Assembly (NCBI GenBank): GCA_002708885.1
Contig: PAPL01000049.1
Location: 23,647 to 36,924, forward strand
Direction of reading: 5' to 3'
Source: Verrucomicrobiales bacterium
Lineage (GTDB): Bacteria > Verrucomicrobiota > Verrucomicrobiia > Verrucomicrobiales > DEV007
DNA length: 13,278 nt
Shown: positions 1 to 8,964 of the stretch, piece after piece
How the letters are laid out: each line of letters starts with the position of its first letter
How positions within the stretch are numbered: the stretch's first letter is position 1
Made by a program: the position numbers and the translations under genes
Notes under the pieces: model-generated
Told to the model about the DNA's origin: nothing
Database searches by the model: none
Seen by the model: only the letters and a program-made list of their open reading frames with translations

Positions 1-762
1 AACATTGCCCGTTCCAATGGCTCCCATCATATTATCTCCACCACCGGCACTGACGATAACTTCTTCCGCCAAGCCCCACTCATTCATTAACGAGGACCGT
101 AGTGGACCATGAGGGTCAGTCGATGACCCCAATGGGGGTAACATTTCTCGTAATGACGGATCTACATACTTAATTATTTCATCACACCATTCTCTTTTAC
201 GAACATCCAACATGCCCGTACCGGATGCATCACCATACTCCATACGTTTAATGCCAGTTAACCAGAAATTGATATAATCGTGCGGCAAAAGAATCGTCTT
301 TATCCTAGCAAAATTCTCAGGCTCTGTCTGTTTCATCCAAAGAATCTTAGGAACTGTGTAGCCTGGAAGAACTGTGTTCCCAGAAACCTCAATTAGCCCA
401 GCATCACCATCGAAATCACGAGTGAATTGCTCACACTGTTGGACAGTGGAAGTGTCACACCACAATTTTGCCGGCCTAATGACCTCATCATTCTCATCCA
501 GAACGACTAGTCCATGCTGTTGTCCACTCACACCAATGCCTCTAACCTCCGACTTGCGTTCCCCCAAAGCCGTGACGCAAGAAGTGATCACGCTTCTGAC
601 CGCATCAATCCAATCACTCGGATTTTGCTCAAGGTGGCCATTTGGCAATCCTTGTAGAATATCATAAGTTTCTTGTGAAGAAGCTAATATTTCACCAGTT
701 TCAGCATCCAAAGCCAAAGCTTTGGTGCTCTGAGTCCCGCTATCTATTCCAATAAAAATCAT
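1..762 (-). CDS. xylB: Xylulokinase (FGGY family carbohydrate kinase), N-terminal part; cut by window edge
   Basis: Phosphorylates D-xylulose to xylulose 5-phosphate with ATP in the cytoplasm, the entry of xylose into the pentose phosphate pathway. I translated this from the minus strand: ATG at 762, then 254 codons open to base 1, about half of the usual ~490-500 residues. Visible family motifs are the N-terminal phosphate-binding GIDSGTQSTK (residues 5-14), the sugar-site GQQHG (80-84) followed by LVVLD, LWCDTST (100-106), and GGGDNMMGAIGTG (240-252). The Asp of GGGDN corresponds to the catalytic base in E. coli XylB. QQHG with LWCDTS favours xylulokinase over glycerol or gluconate kinase. 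There is no Shine-Dalgarno sequence before the start (AT-rich TTATTATT). It is divergent from the toxin-antitoxin pair; any xylose isomerase or transporter would lie off the left edge. The family call is firm; exact substrate is slightly less so. Confidence 0.93.
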   Translation of the reverse strand, partial: MIFIGIDSGTQSTKALALDAETGEILASSQETYDILQGLPNGHLEQNPSDWIDAVRSVITSCVTALGERKSEVRGIGVSGQQHGLVVLDENDEVIRPAKLWCDTSTVQQCEQFTRDFDGDAGLIEVSGNTVLPGYTVPKILWMKQTEPENFARIKTILLPHDYINFWLTGIKRMEYGDASGTGMLDVRKREWCDEIIKYVDPSLREMLPPLGSSTDPHGPLRSSLMNEWGLAEEVIVSAGGGDNMMGAIGTGNV

Positions 763-879
763 AATAATAAAAGTTAAGGCATTGCTTGTAGCCAAGCATG
801 GTGCAAGCTATTCCTTGTGAAAAGTTGATTTAACTGCCAAATGATTAATTTTACACGAATCTACTGTAAGTAAAGCACC
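763..879. promoter_or_regulatory. Divergent intergenic region between xylB and the toxin-antitoxin pair, with a small inverted repeat
   Basis: These 117 nt must hold the promoters of both xylB (minus) and the toxin gene (plus). One short perfect inverted repeat is visible: TGCTTG (783-788), spacer tagc, CAAGCA (793-798), followed by a further GCAAGC at 803-808. It could be an operator for autoregulation by the ribbon-helix-helix antitoxin, or for a sugar-responsive repressor, but 6-bp arms can arise by chance. I could not pick a convincing -35/-10 pair on either strand. No riboswitch-like structure was recognised. Confidence 0.4.
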
Positions 880-1158
880 ATGGAATTTGATTGGTTAGAT
901 GCAAGTTTCGACTTGAGTAACATAACGCCAAAGGAAATTGAAGAGTCCTTCGAGGACCCTTTCGCGGTCAGGTTACTTCCCGATGGTGAATATGCCGAAA
1001 ATAACACACGTTTCTTCTGTTTAGGGAGATCCGTAAGCAACCGATCGATTTTCAGCCTGTTTTGGACGGACGGAAAACTATACAGGGTAATCGTTTCTCG
1101 TGAAATGACCGAAGAAGAACAGGGCCTCTATGAAAGGCTAAAGGCCCAAGCCGTTTAG
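880..1158 (+). CDS. BrnT-like toxin of a type II toxin-antitoxin module (putative)
   Basis: A 92-residue protein that I read as a divergent BrnT/RelE-fold ribonuclease toxin. Features that fit BrnT are the opening MEFDWLDASFDLS (BrnT proteins start with an F-x-W/D motif), an F-x-DP motif (FEDPFAVRL, about 24-32), a strand with TRFFCLGRS (43-51), a strand with LYRVIVSREMT, and the C-terminal EEQGLYERLKAQ, which matches the R/E-E-R-xx-YE end of the family. The KHGI-type motif usual near residue 15-20 of BrnT is absent, so the active site may differ or the protein may be a sister family. The ATG at 880 has an in-frame TAA three codons upstream, so the start is well bounded. The antitoxin-like gene follows after 8 nt, in the toxin-first order of brnTA. 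No Shine-Dalgarno sequence is seen. Confidence 0.7.
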   Translation: MEFDWLDASFDLSNITPKEIEESFEDPFAVRLLPDGEYAENNTRFFCLGRSVSNRSIFSLFWTDGKLYRVIVSREMTEEEQGLYERLKAQAV

Positions 1159-1166
1159 ACACAATC

Positions 1167-1433
1167 ATGGATACTATAACCGAATGGAAAGAAATACCTA
1201 TCTTCGATGATGAGAATGATGAAGCTGAATATTGGAGCATGCATCAACTAGATGCGCGGCTAATGAATTCATCTGTCCATCAACCCGATTCGCGAGAGTC
1301 CACAACTATAACCCTAAGATTTGATCCTCGGATGCTTGCTCGAATAAAACGGATCGCCAGATCAAGATTTCTAAACTATCAAAGTATGATGAAGCAATGG
1401 TTAAGCGAGCGGTTAGAGGATGAAATTAAATAA
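1167..1433 (+). CDS. CopG/BrnA-like ribbon-helix-helix antitoxin (putative)
   Basis: An 88-residue protein that fits the CopG-type antitoxin partner of BrnT-like toxins. The N-terminal segment IPIFDDENDEAEYWSMH (about 9-25) matches the 'P-x-F-x-x-E-x-E-E-x-x-FW-x-x-H' toxin-binding arm of the family. The C-terminal part TTITLRFDPRMLARIKRIAR (46-65) is a beta-strand followed by a helix, then NYQSMMKQWLSERLEDE as the second helix, together a ribbon-helix-helix DNA-binding fold. By analogy it should neutralise the upstream gene product and repress the shared promoter around 763-879. It starts 8 nt after the toxin stop and is presumably co-translated. Its TAA stop (1431-1433) is 3 nt from the stop of the convergent moxR gene, so transcripts of this module probably run antisense into moxR. 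Confidence 0.75.
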   Translation: MDTITEWKEIPIFDDENDEAEYWSMHQLDARLMNSSVHQPDSRESTTITLRFDPRMLARIKRIARSRFLNYQSMMKQWLSERLEDEIK

Positions 1434-1436
1434 AAC

Positions 1437-2363
1437 TTAAGGAACCTTAGTCTCCTTTAGAATTTCCTCTATCACACCAGCAGAACTACTGGAACTGCCA
1501 TCAAAACCATCACCCAAAGCAAGGCGATGAGAAAAAACAGGACCAACTATCCTTTTCACATCCTCAGGAAACACGGCCGGGTTCCCCTCCAGATACGCAA
1601 CTGCTTGAGAAGCTCTCATTAGCGCTATAGCAGCTCTAGCACTGATGCTATGGAGCATTCCACGTTGCCGCCTAGCAGACTCACACAAATCTGTGATGTA
1701 TCCACATATTTCTTCACTGACAGGAACGTCCCTAACCTCAGACTGCAGCCGTACAAGTTCATCAACATCAATCATCTCTTCTATGCCCTCAACAGGTTCA
1801 CCGTTCCGCGCATGCAACATTAGGATCTTAGACTGTGTGTGACGATCCGGAAGCGTCATGTTTACTGAAATTAAAAATCGATCAAGTTGAGGCTCAGGAA
1901 GCGCGAATGTTCCGGTCGAATGAATGCTGTTCTGGGTAGCAATGACCATGAATGGCGGAGACAATGGCCGAGTGACACCATCAATTGAGACCTGTCTCTC
2001 ATTCATGCATTCCAATAATGCACTTTGTATACGCGGGCTAGTCCGATTAATCTCATCAGCCAACAAAACATTACTAAAGACTGGACCGGGAATAAATTCA
2101 AAAACCTCTTTTCCCTGATGGTAAATAGAATATCCCAGAAGATCCGATGATAATAAATCAGGAGTAAATTGAACTCTACTAAAACTCCCATTAATTGATT
2201 TGGCCAGAGTTTCAGCAAGAGTGGTTTTCCCAATGCCCGGAGCCCCTTGAATCAGCATGTGCCCATCAGATAGTAATCCCACAATCATCAAGAAAGCAGG
2301 TTCCTCTGAACCTATCACTGTCTTAGTGAGGCGTTTGTATATAAAATCCAATTCGTTACGCAT
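1437..2363 (-). CDS. MoxR-family AAA+ ATPase
   Basis: A 308-residue cytoplasmic ATPase of the MoxR family, chaperone-like AAA+ proteins that usually work with VWA-domain partners in complex maturation. In order: Walker A GAPGIGKT (40-47), Walker B VLLADE (99-104), sensor 1 IATQN (141-145), the MoxR signature LPEPQLDRF (155-163) with the arginine finger at R162, and a sensor-2 helix HSISARAA with R243. All catalytic residues are intact. There is no signal peptide or membrane segment. It is the last gene of the minus-strand operon, 40 nt after the NPCBM gene. MoxR genes are usually followed by a DUF58 gene; here the next gene is the convergent toxin-antitoxin pair, so that partner is missing from this side. 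The ATG at 2363 has AT-rich sequence (AAATAAT) and no Shine-Dalgarno upstream. Confidence 0.95.
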   Translation of the reverse strand: MRNELDFIYKRLTKTVIGSEEPAFLMIVGLLSDGHMLIQGAPGIGKTTLAETLAKSINGSFSRVQFTPDLLSSDLLGYSIYHQGKEVFEFIPGPVFSNVLLADEINRTSPRIQSALLECMNERQVSIDGVTRPLSPPFMVIATQNSIHSTGTFALPEPQLDRFLISVNMTLPDRHTQSKILMLHARNGEPVEGIEEMIDVDELVRLQSEVRDVPVSEEICGYITDLCESARRQRGMLHSISARAAIALMRASQAVAYLEGNPAVFPEDVKRIVGPVFSHRLALGDGFDGSSSSSAGVIEEILKETKVP

Positions 2364-2403
2364 ATTATTTTAATACGAAACCTATGCAGGCATAAGCATA
2401 CGT

Positions 2404-3636
2404 TCACTTAGATGTTTGAAGAAAGCAAGCATCAGCCCAGTCTGCATGATCTGCAATGTCTAGATCTTCTCCGGGATCAACCTCTAATGTCACTTGATCA
2501 TGGCCAGTAATATCTACTTTAATGAGTTGCGCTGGATCACCGCCACGGACCCTCTTTCTGAACAGCTCCTGACTTCCTCCGCGCACAACAAATTCACAAT
2601 CGCCACGGCCCAAAGTGTCATCATCAATACCAATCTCAGCAATAAACAAATCGTATGGCCCCTCATTCGGGAAAGTAACGTAAGTTCCTGATGAAAAACC
2701 CAGTCCTCTATCATAAATCTGATCTTTAATTTTTATCGGCAGACCTGTCACAGTCAGATCCCTCTGCCAAGGTCTTTTGAAGGCAATCACAGGACGAATA
2801 ACTTCCTTAAGAACATCAAGATCGGAAAGGTACTCCAAACGTGCAGATTTCAATCCAATCCTTTTAACTAACTCCCAGGAGACTTTCATATTAACATCTT
2901 CAACAAGATTAATCTCTATCATCTTGCCATCAAAAGCTTCTATGTCTGCCTTTATTCGAGTGCCTCCAATTAATGACAAGACACAGGCTGGCCTTTCATT
3001 TTCTTTTAGCAAAGGCGAAGCAAGGACCACCCCATATGCTCGATTCAAAGGGACTGTTTGTAATTTCTGGTCACGATCGAAAACCAAGAAATTACCATCA
3101 ATTTCCTCGATCAATCCGTCAACTTCCTGTAATTCCGATCCGCCACTGATAAATATACTGTCGACTTCCTTAGTAGCCTCCCAATTGAGAAGGCCTTTCT
3201 GAAAACGAGAACCCCTTCTCAATTTACCAAAACGCAATGCTCTCACAGCATCAATAGGAACTTCAACGTTTCCTATTCCTGGAGAGTTAAAAACAATTGC
3301 CTCATCGATCAATCTGATTTGAGAAGCAGAAAATTCACTGCCACAAATAAGAATGACCTTGCCCTCTGAATGATCTGTCACTTCAGACCGCTTATCTGGT
3401 ATAATACTCCTCAAACCATCCAGAGGTAATTCCAGATCTTTAATGCGCACCAATCCACCCGAACTAATTGACTCAACTTTCCCTTCAACAACCTCCCCCT
3501 CAAGCGTAATGACACGAGGCTCTTCGTTTGCATAAGAAAACACTCCTAAAACATAACTAACCAGAGCCCACGTAAAAGCTGTAAGTACCATTGAAAAAGC
3601 AGACACCCTTAAGTTATTCAGTTTTGTCCTTCTCAC
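2404..3636 (-). CDS. Secreted protein with C-terminal NPCBM/NEW2-type domain
   Basis: The last ~125 residues read as an NPCBM domain (putative carbohydrate-binding module): GLPIKIKDQIYDRGLGFSSG, then a D-rich turn, and the hallmark DHADWADACFL near the C-terminus, like the DWADWADA-type end of the family. The middle (about 270 residues) is beta-rich with repeated 'EGKV/GLIEEID' segments and no domain I can name. The start is uncertain. The longest frame opens with TTG at 3666. GTG at 3636 gives a classical signal peptide with basic n-region RRTKLNNLR, then the hydrophobic VLTAFTWALVSYVLGVFSYA; I chose this one. GTG at 3606 or the first ATG at 3591 lose the basic n-region but avoid overlap with the upstream stop at 3614. 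It probably acts outside the membrane, perhaps binding peptidoglycan or glycan, but nothing here proves the ligand. Confidence 0.8.
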   Translation of the reverse strand: MRRTKLNNLRVSAFSMVLTAFTWALVSYVLGVFSYANEEPRVITLEGEVVEGKVESISSGGLVRIKDLELPLDGLRSIIPDKRSEVTDHSEGKVILICGSEFSASQIRLIDEAIVFNSPGIGNVEVPIDAVRALRFGKLRRGSRFQKGLLNWEATKEVDSIFISGGSELQEVDGLIEEIDGNFLVFDRDQKLQTVPLNRAYGVVLASPLLKENERPACVLSLIGGTRIKADIEAFDGKMIEINLVEDVNMKVSWELVKRIGLKSARLEYLSDLDVLKEVIRPVIAFKRPWQRDLTVTGLPIKIKDQIYDRGLGFSSGTYVTFPNEGPYDLFIAEIGIDDDTLGRGDCEFVVRGGSQELFRKRVRGGDPAQLIKVDITGHDQVTLEVDPGEDLDIADHADWADACFLQTSK

Positions 3637-4666
3637 CGCCCTGAACTGAACGGTAATACTGATCAACCAAGAGCCTGTACCTTGCCGGATACTTTGATTT
3701 TAGAGCGCCAAGAGCATCAGTTCCCCGGTCCCGTTTCCGCAGATCATCCCAAGCACTTTCCGCAGCGCCTCTAACGCGTCTAACCACTCGAGGAGGTTCC
3801 TGAGCATTAGGGTTTCCCTGTTTACTGTTATTATTTCCATTGCCAGGCTTGTTCGATGGATTCCCCCCTTGAGCCTGGGACTGACTTTCGGAACTGTTAG
3901 GGTCAGGCGGAGGAGGCTTTTCCTGTTCTTCGGCCATTTCAATCAAGGCATCAAGCATTTCAACTATTTTACTTTGAGCCATCTGTGTACTTTCACCCAC
4001 ATCAGTCAGATCTAATTTGCGTCGGGAAAATTCCATGTGCCCGGCCACATCATCAATGCTTCCTCTATGCACTCGCTCAAGTGATGCTATTAAATCCTTA
4101 GCTGCACCTATGAGCCGAGGAGATGCTTCTGGGTATTCATCAATGAATTCGTTAAGAGCATCAGATGCGGCAGTTCTCTGCAACATGTTTGAGTAGCAAA
4201 CTCCCTGATAATATAAAGATTCCCCAGCACGCAGAGAATGTTGCCTCCGCTCATTTCTAAGATTCTCCAAAAGAGGTAAGGCTTTTTCAAAACGACCCTC
4301 TGAAACCAGTACCCTAGAAAGATAATATGTTCCCTCCGCCGCCAGGAAAGGATCCTTGTTCTTTGCAATCTCCTCAAGTGACTTGATTCCTTCTTCAGGA
4401 TCATCCCCTGCCATCCTTAAAGCCTCAGCAAATTCAGGATACAGCTCTCTTAAAAATGAAGTAAGAGCACCGGTTCCAATCTCTCCTTCGGTAGTAAAAT
4501 TAACAATCTCATTTCTGGCCTCTGTGGAGAAATCTTCATTTTCAGAATGGTACTCACTGAATGATTCTAAAACTTTCACAGAAGATTCCCTCTGAGACGC
4601 AAAGAGCCCCGCCACAAGCGATACCGCAACACAAGTTTGATAAATAATAGAGCACTTCATCACCAT
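3614..4666 (-). CDS. Secreted TPR-like protein with Pro/Asn/Gln-rich linker
   Basis: A 350-residue exported protein of unproven function. The first 24 residues form a signal peptide (MKCSIIYQTCVAVSLVAGLFA; M1 and M3 are both possible starts). Residues about 88-182 are helical pairs of TPR type: GDDPEEGIKSLEEIAK, AAEGTYYLSRVLVSEGRFEKAL, and GESLYYQGVCYSNMLQRTAA with NEFIDEYPEA. Residues 251-292 are a disordered linker, PPPPDP followed by Ser/Gln/Gly/Asn-rich sequence. The C-terminal module (298-340) holds W306 in AWDDLRKRDR and YPARYRLLVDQYYR; as I recall, this short 'W-x-x-L...P-x-x-YR-x-x-x-x-x-YYR' end occurs in similar proteins of planctomycetes and verrucomicrobia. It lies 26 nt after the polyQ protein gene. 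It is probably a protein-interaction scaffold in the periplasm, comparable in role (inference) to the TPR proteins BatC/BatE of Bat operons. Confidence 0.8.
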   Translation of the reverse strand: MVMKCSIIYQTCVAVSLVAGLFASQRESSVKVLESFSEYHSENEDFSTEARNEIVNFTTEGEIGTGALTSFLRELYPEFAEALRMAGDDPEEGIKSLEEIAKNKDPFLAAEGTYYLSRVLVSEGRFEKALPLLENLRNERRQHSLRAGESLYYQGVCYSNMLQRTAASDALNEFIDEYPEASPRLIGAAKDLIASLERVHRGSIDDVAGHMEFSRRKLDLTDVGESTQMAQSKIVEMLDALIEMAEEQEKPPPPDPNSSESQSQAQGGNPSNKPGNGNNNSKQGNPNAQEPPRVVRRVRGAAESAWDDLRKRDRGTDALGALKSKYPARYRLLVDQYYRSVQGGEKDKTE

Positions 4667-4692
4667 TAGATTATTTTCAATTCAGGCACACT

Positions 4693-6633
<1,941 letters not shown>

Positions 6634-6659
6634 TTGATTAGCATTTTAACCCTTTTGAC

Positions 6660-8945
6660 TTAATTATCACCTTTCTTCGTTTCATCTTTTTTTAAACCCT
6701 CAACATTACCGTTTTGTCCTTTATCGGCATCGTTTTTTTCTTTCTTTTCCCGAACAACTTCATCAAGAGCTTTTTCTTTTGCCTTGGCTGTCATCTTATT
6801 CATCCGCTCCTGCTCCCGCTGTATCTCATACAACAGATTGACCGCCTGTTGATATCCCTCATTCCTTACCATGTGTACTAATACTTCCTTCATCGCTTCC
6901 AGTGCAGTGACTTGAAACTGACTCGCAATTCTCATAGATTCGTTCCTAGCCTCTTTCGCTAAGATCCGACGAGCAGAATCGAGCTCCAAAGCCGCAACAG
7001 GAATGACCTCCTCTACCAAAACCGCAAGAGGGTCAATTACCTTTTGCCGAAGCCTTTGTTTCAAAATACCATCTTCCTCCTCGAGCCGGTTATTTAATAT
7101 TTCACTGACCATCCCATTGAGCCTTTTAACAATATTATTAATATTTACACTTAATAATTTCTGACGCTTCTGCAGGACAGCCAGCCTTTCTTTTTCCGAC
7201 CTTCCTAAAACCTCAACTTCAAGCAACTCTGCGGCCAAGGCCCCAGTGTCAGTTAAAAGAATATCTTGTTTTTTTACCAGCTCTAATAAAATCTGCCGCT
7301 GCTCCTTTTCTCTCCTAAGCAGGTCAGTGCGCAATTCAGCCTCACCAACTACTCTTAAAAGAATTTTTGTCGACTCCCCAATACTTGGGCCGGAAATCTC
7401 ATTATTATCTTTGGCTGTTAGAACCATACTGAATCTTGAATTGAGAGGGATCTCCATGCCATTAAGATCAAGACCTCCATCCAATGGAATCACCTTCGCC
7501 CCTAACAATTGCGCCACATCAGCAGGAACCAAAGTACCTTCAAATTCCTCTCTTTCACCCTGATCTTCCTTCCACGAATATCTAATTACAACTTCTTCAA
7601 CTGCATAATCATCATCGATTTTTCCAACGTATGGGATCCTTGCTTGAGGAACTATAAGGCCGCTCACTCCTTGAACAGAAGCAACAACTTTCGGCTTCCG
7701 ATCATTTTGTATTCTTATCTTGAAAGTCGCCTTTTCCCTTAGACCCAGCCCCATAAGGTCTCCACCCTCAGATACTCCCATTTCCTCTAGATCCTCAACA
7801 TCAACCTCATATACACCACTTATGACCTGTTCTTTCGGAAGTGAACCGGTAAATGTTTTACCCTCTATCTTTAAAGGATATTCATTTCCTGAAACAGTCA
7901 CTGATGCTTTACGTAGAGATTTATTTACCTCCCCTGTTAATTTAATACTTGTCCCATTCAGCACACTGTATGGACCTTCATCACTTGAAAGGATCTGCTC
8001 ATTCAGACCTGTATATTCTGGATAACTGGCCAATATTGAAAAATTTTTAATTTTAGGTCTGTCAACCAGTTCCAGATCAATCCACTCAGTATCGTACTCT
8101 TTGCTTCGGACTCTTATTTTCAAAGGATCTGAAACATCAACAATACTTGATCTAAATTCATCCCCTGATGCATTGGGAACCATTGATTCGGAATTCTTCC
8201 TGCTCCCTCTTTCATATTTGTATTCAAGAACAACACTGGAAGGTAATTCTTTGTAACCTTTCTGAACAGAGACTAATAGCGACCATTCTTCGCCACGAGG
8301 AACACGAATTTTACCATCCTTGTATCCTGACAACTCTAAAGCATAATTGCTGGGCCAGGGAATGTTAGAAAGCAATACATTACGCTTATACCAAATATCC
8401 AACCCCTGATCTCTTGATGCCGAAATACCACCAATCAAATAACACAAAAATATTGATGCCAAAACAAACATGTTAGCACGCATCTTTTTGCGTCTAAAAG
8501 CTGATATAATATTTACCTTAGAGGCCGCGTCAGCTCCTTCCTTTACGCTATTTTCAAGCATCTGGGCAGAAACATTTTCATTGTTGGAAATATCCATCCT
8601 TGATAACTCCAATGCACTTATCAGGACCTCATTCATTCCACCCTCAGCCTTCTCCAATTCAATCATCAAAGCATCATCACTTAATCTGGAGAAGAGCGGA
8701 GCTAATAGCTTTCTGTAAACAACATAACCTATAACTGTTAAAGATAAGATCAGCATAATTAATCGCTGAGACCAATCCATTCGAAAGGTTTTATCCAAAG
8801 CAAAATCAACAATTATTAAAACTAGTAGCGCCAATAAAATATTCTTTATGCCATCAACTAAAAAGTAGCGCTGAACGGCACGGCGCATTCCACCAACTAC
8901 CGCACGGATCTGCTTGGGAATTGCATTAGAATTTTTGAGTGACAT
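6660..8945 (-). CDS. DUF4175-like membrane protein with periplasmic Ig-like and coiled-coil regions
   Basis: A 761-residue inner-membrane protein of unknown function. The basic N-terminus (K4, K11, R14, R21, R22, R26) is followed by TM1 (33-50), a short loop, TM2 (61-79), a cytoplasmic stretch containing LEKAEGGMNEVLISALELSR (97-116), then RRKKMR and TM3 (157-175). By the positive-inside rule everything after TM3 lies outside. That part has beta-rich, Ig-like segments (about 190-520; YPEYTGL at 308-314 and a DDDYAVEEVVIRYSW stretch), a helical coiled-coil region (about 540-720), and a very charged Lys/Glu/Asp tail. This layout is that of DUF4175-like proteins and is distantly reminiscent of BatD. 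It starts 19 nt after the VWA gene and is followed 26 nt later by the secreted coiled-coil protein, its likely partner. The DUF assignment is from memory of architecture. Confidence 0.78.
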   Translation of the reverse strand: MSLKNSNAIPKQIRAVVGGMRRAVQRYFLVDGIKNILLALLVLIIVDFALDKTFRMDWSQRLIMLILSLTVIGYVVYRKLLAPLFSRLSDDALMIELEKAEGGMNEVLISALELSRMDISNNENVSAQMLENSVKEGADAASKVNIISAFRRKKMRANMFVLASIFLCYLIGGISASRDQGLDIWYKRNVLLSNIPWPSNYALELSGYKDGKIRVPRGEEWSLLVSVQKGYKELPSSVVLEYKYERGSRKNSESMVPNASGDEFRSSIVDVSDPLKIRVRSKEYDTEWIDLELVDRPKIKNFSILASYPEYTGLNEQILSSDEGPYSVLNGTSIKLTGEVNKSLRKASVTVSGNEYPLKIEGKTFTGSLPKEQVISGVYEVDVEDLEEMGVSEGGDLMGLGLREKATFKIRIQNDRKPKVVASVQGVSGLIVPQARIPYVGKIDDDYAVEEVVIRYSWKEDQGEREEFEGTLVPADVAQLLGAKVIPLDGGLDLNGMEIPLNSRFSMVLTAKDNNEISGPSIGESTKILLRVVGEAELRTDLLRREKEQRQILLELVKKQDILLTDTGALAAELLEVEVLGRSEKERLAVLQKRQKLLSVNINNIVKRLNGMVSEILNNRLEEEDGILKQRLRQKVIDPLAVLVEEVIPVAALELDSARRILAKEARNESMRIASQFQVTALEAMKEVLVHMVRNEGYQQAVNLLYEIQREQERMNKMTAKAKEKALDEVVREKKEKNDADKGQNGNVEGLKKDETKKGDN

Positions 8946-8964
8946 CGATGTGATTTGGACTTTT

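Noticed and set aside
374..667. Plus-strand open frame of 97 codons
   Set aside because: It lies entirely antisense to xylB, whose minus-strand frame carries clear kinase motifs; the plus-strand translation has a Ser/Pro/Thr-rich composition typical of shadow frames.
1438..1449. Inverted repeat TAAGG-aa-CCTTA at the moxR 3' end, considered as a terminator
   Set aside because: The loop is too small for a 5-bp stem, no T-tract follows on either strand, and it lies inside the moxR coding region.
2383..2400. Small inverted repeat (TATGC...GCATA) between the NPCBM and moxR genes, considered as a regulatory hairpin
   Set aside because: Five-base arms in a 40-nt gap are expected by chance, and there is no T-tract or supporting second copy.
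2777..3202. Plus-strand open frame of 141 codons
   Set aside because: Antisense to the NPCBM protein gene; no recognisable domain and Ser/Arg/Thr-rich shadow composition.
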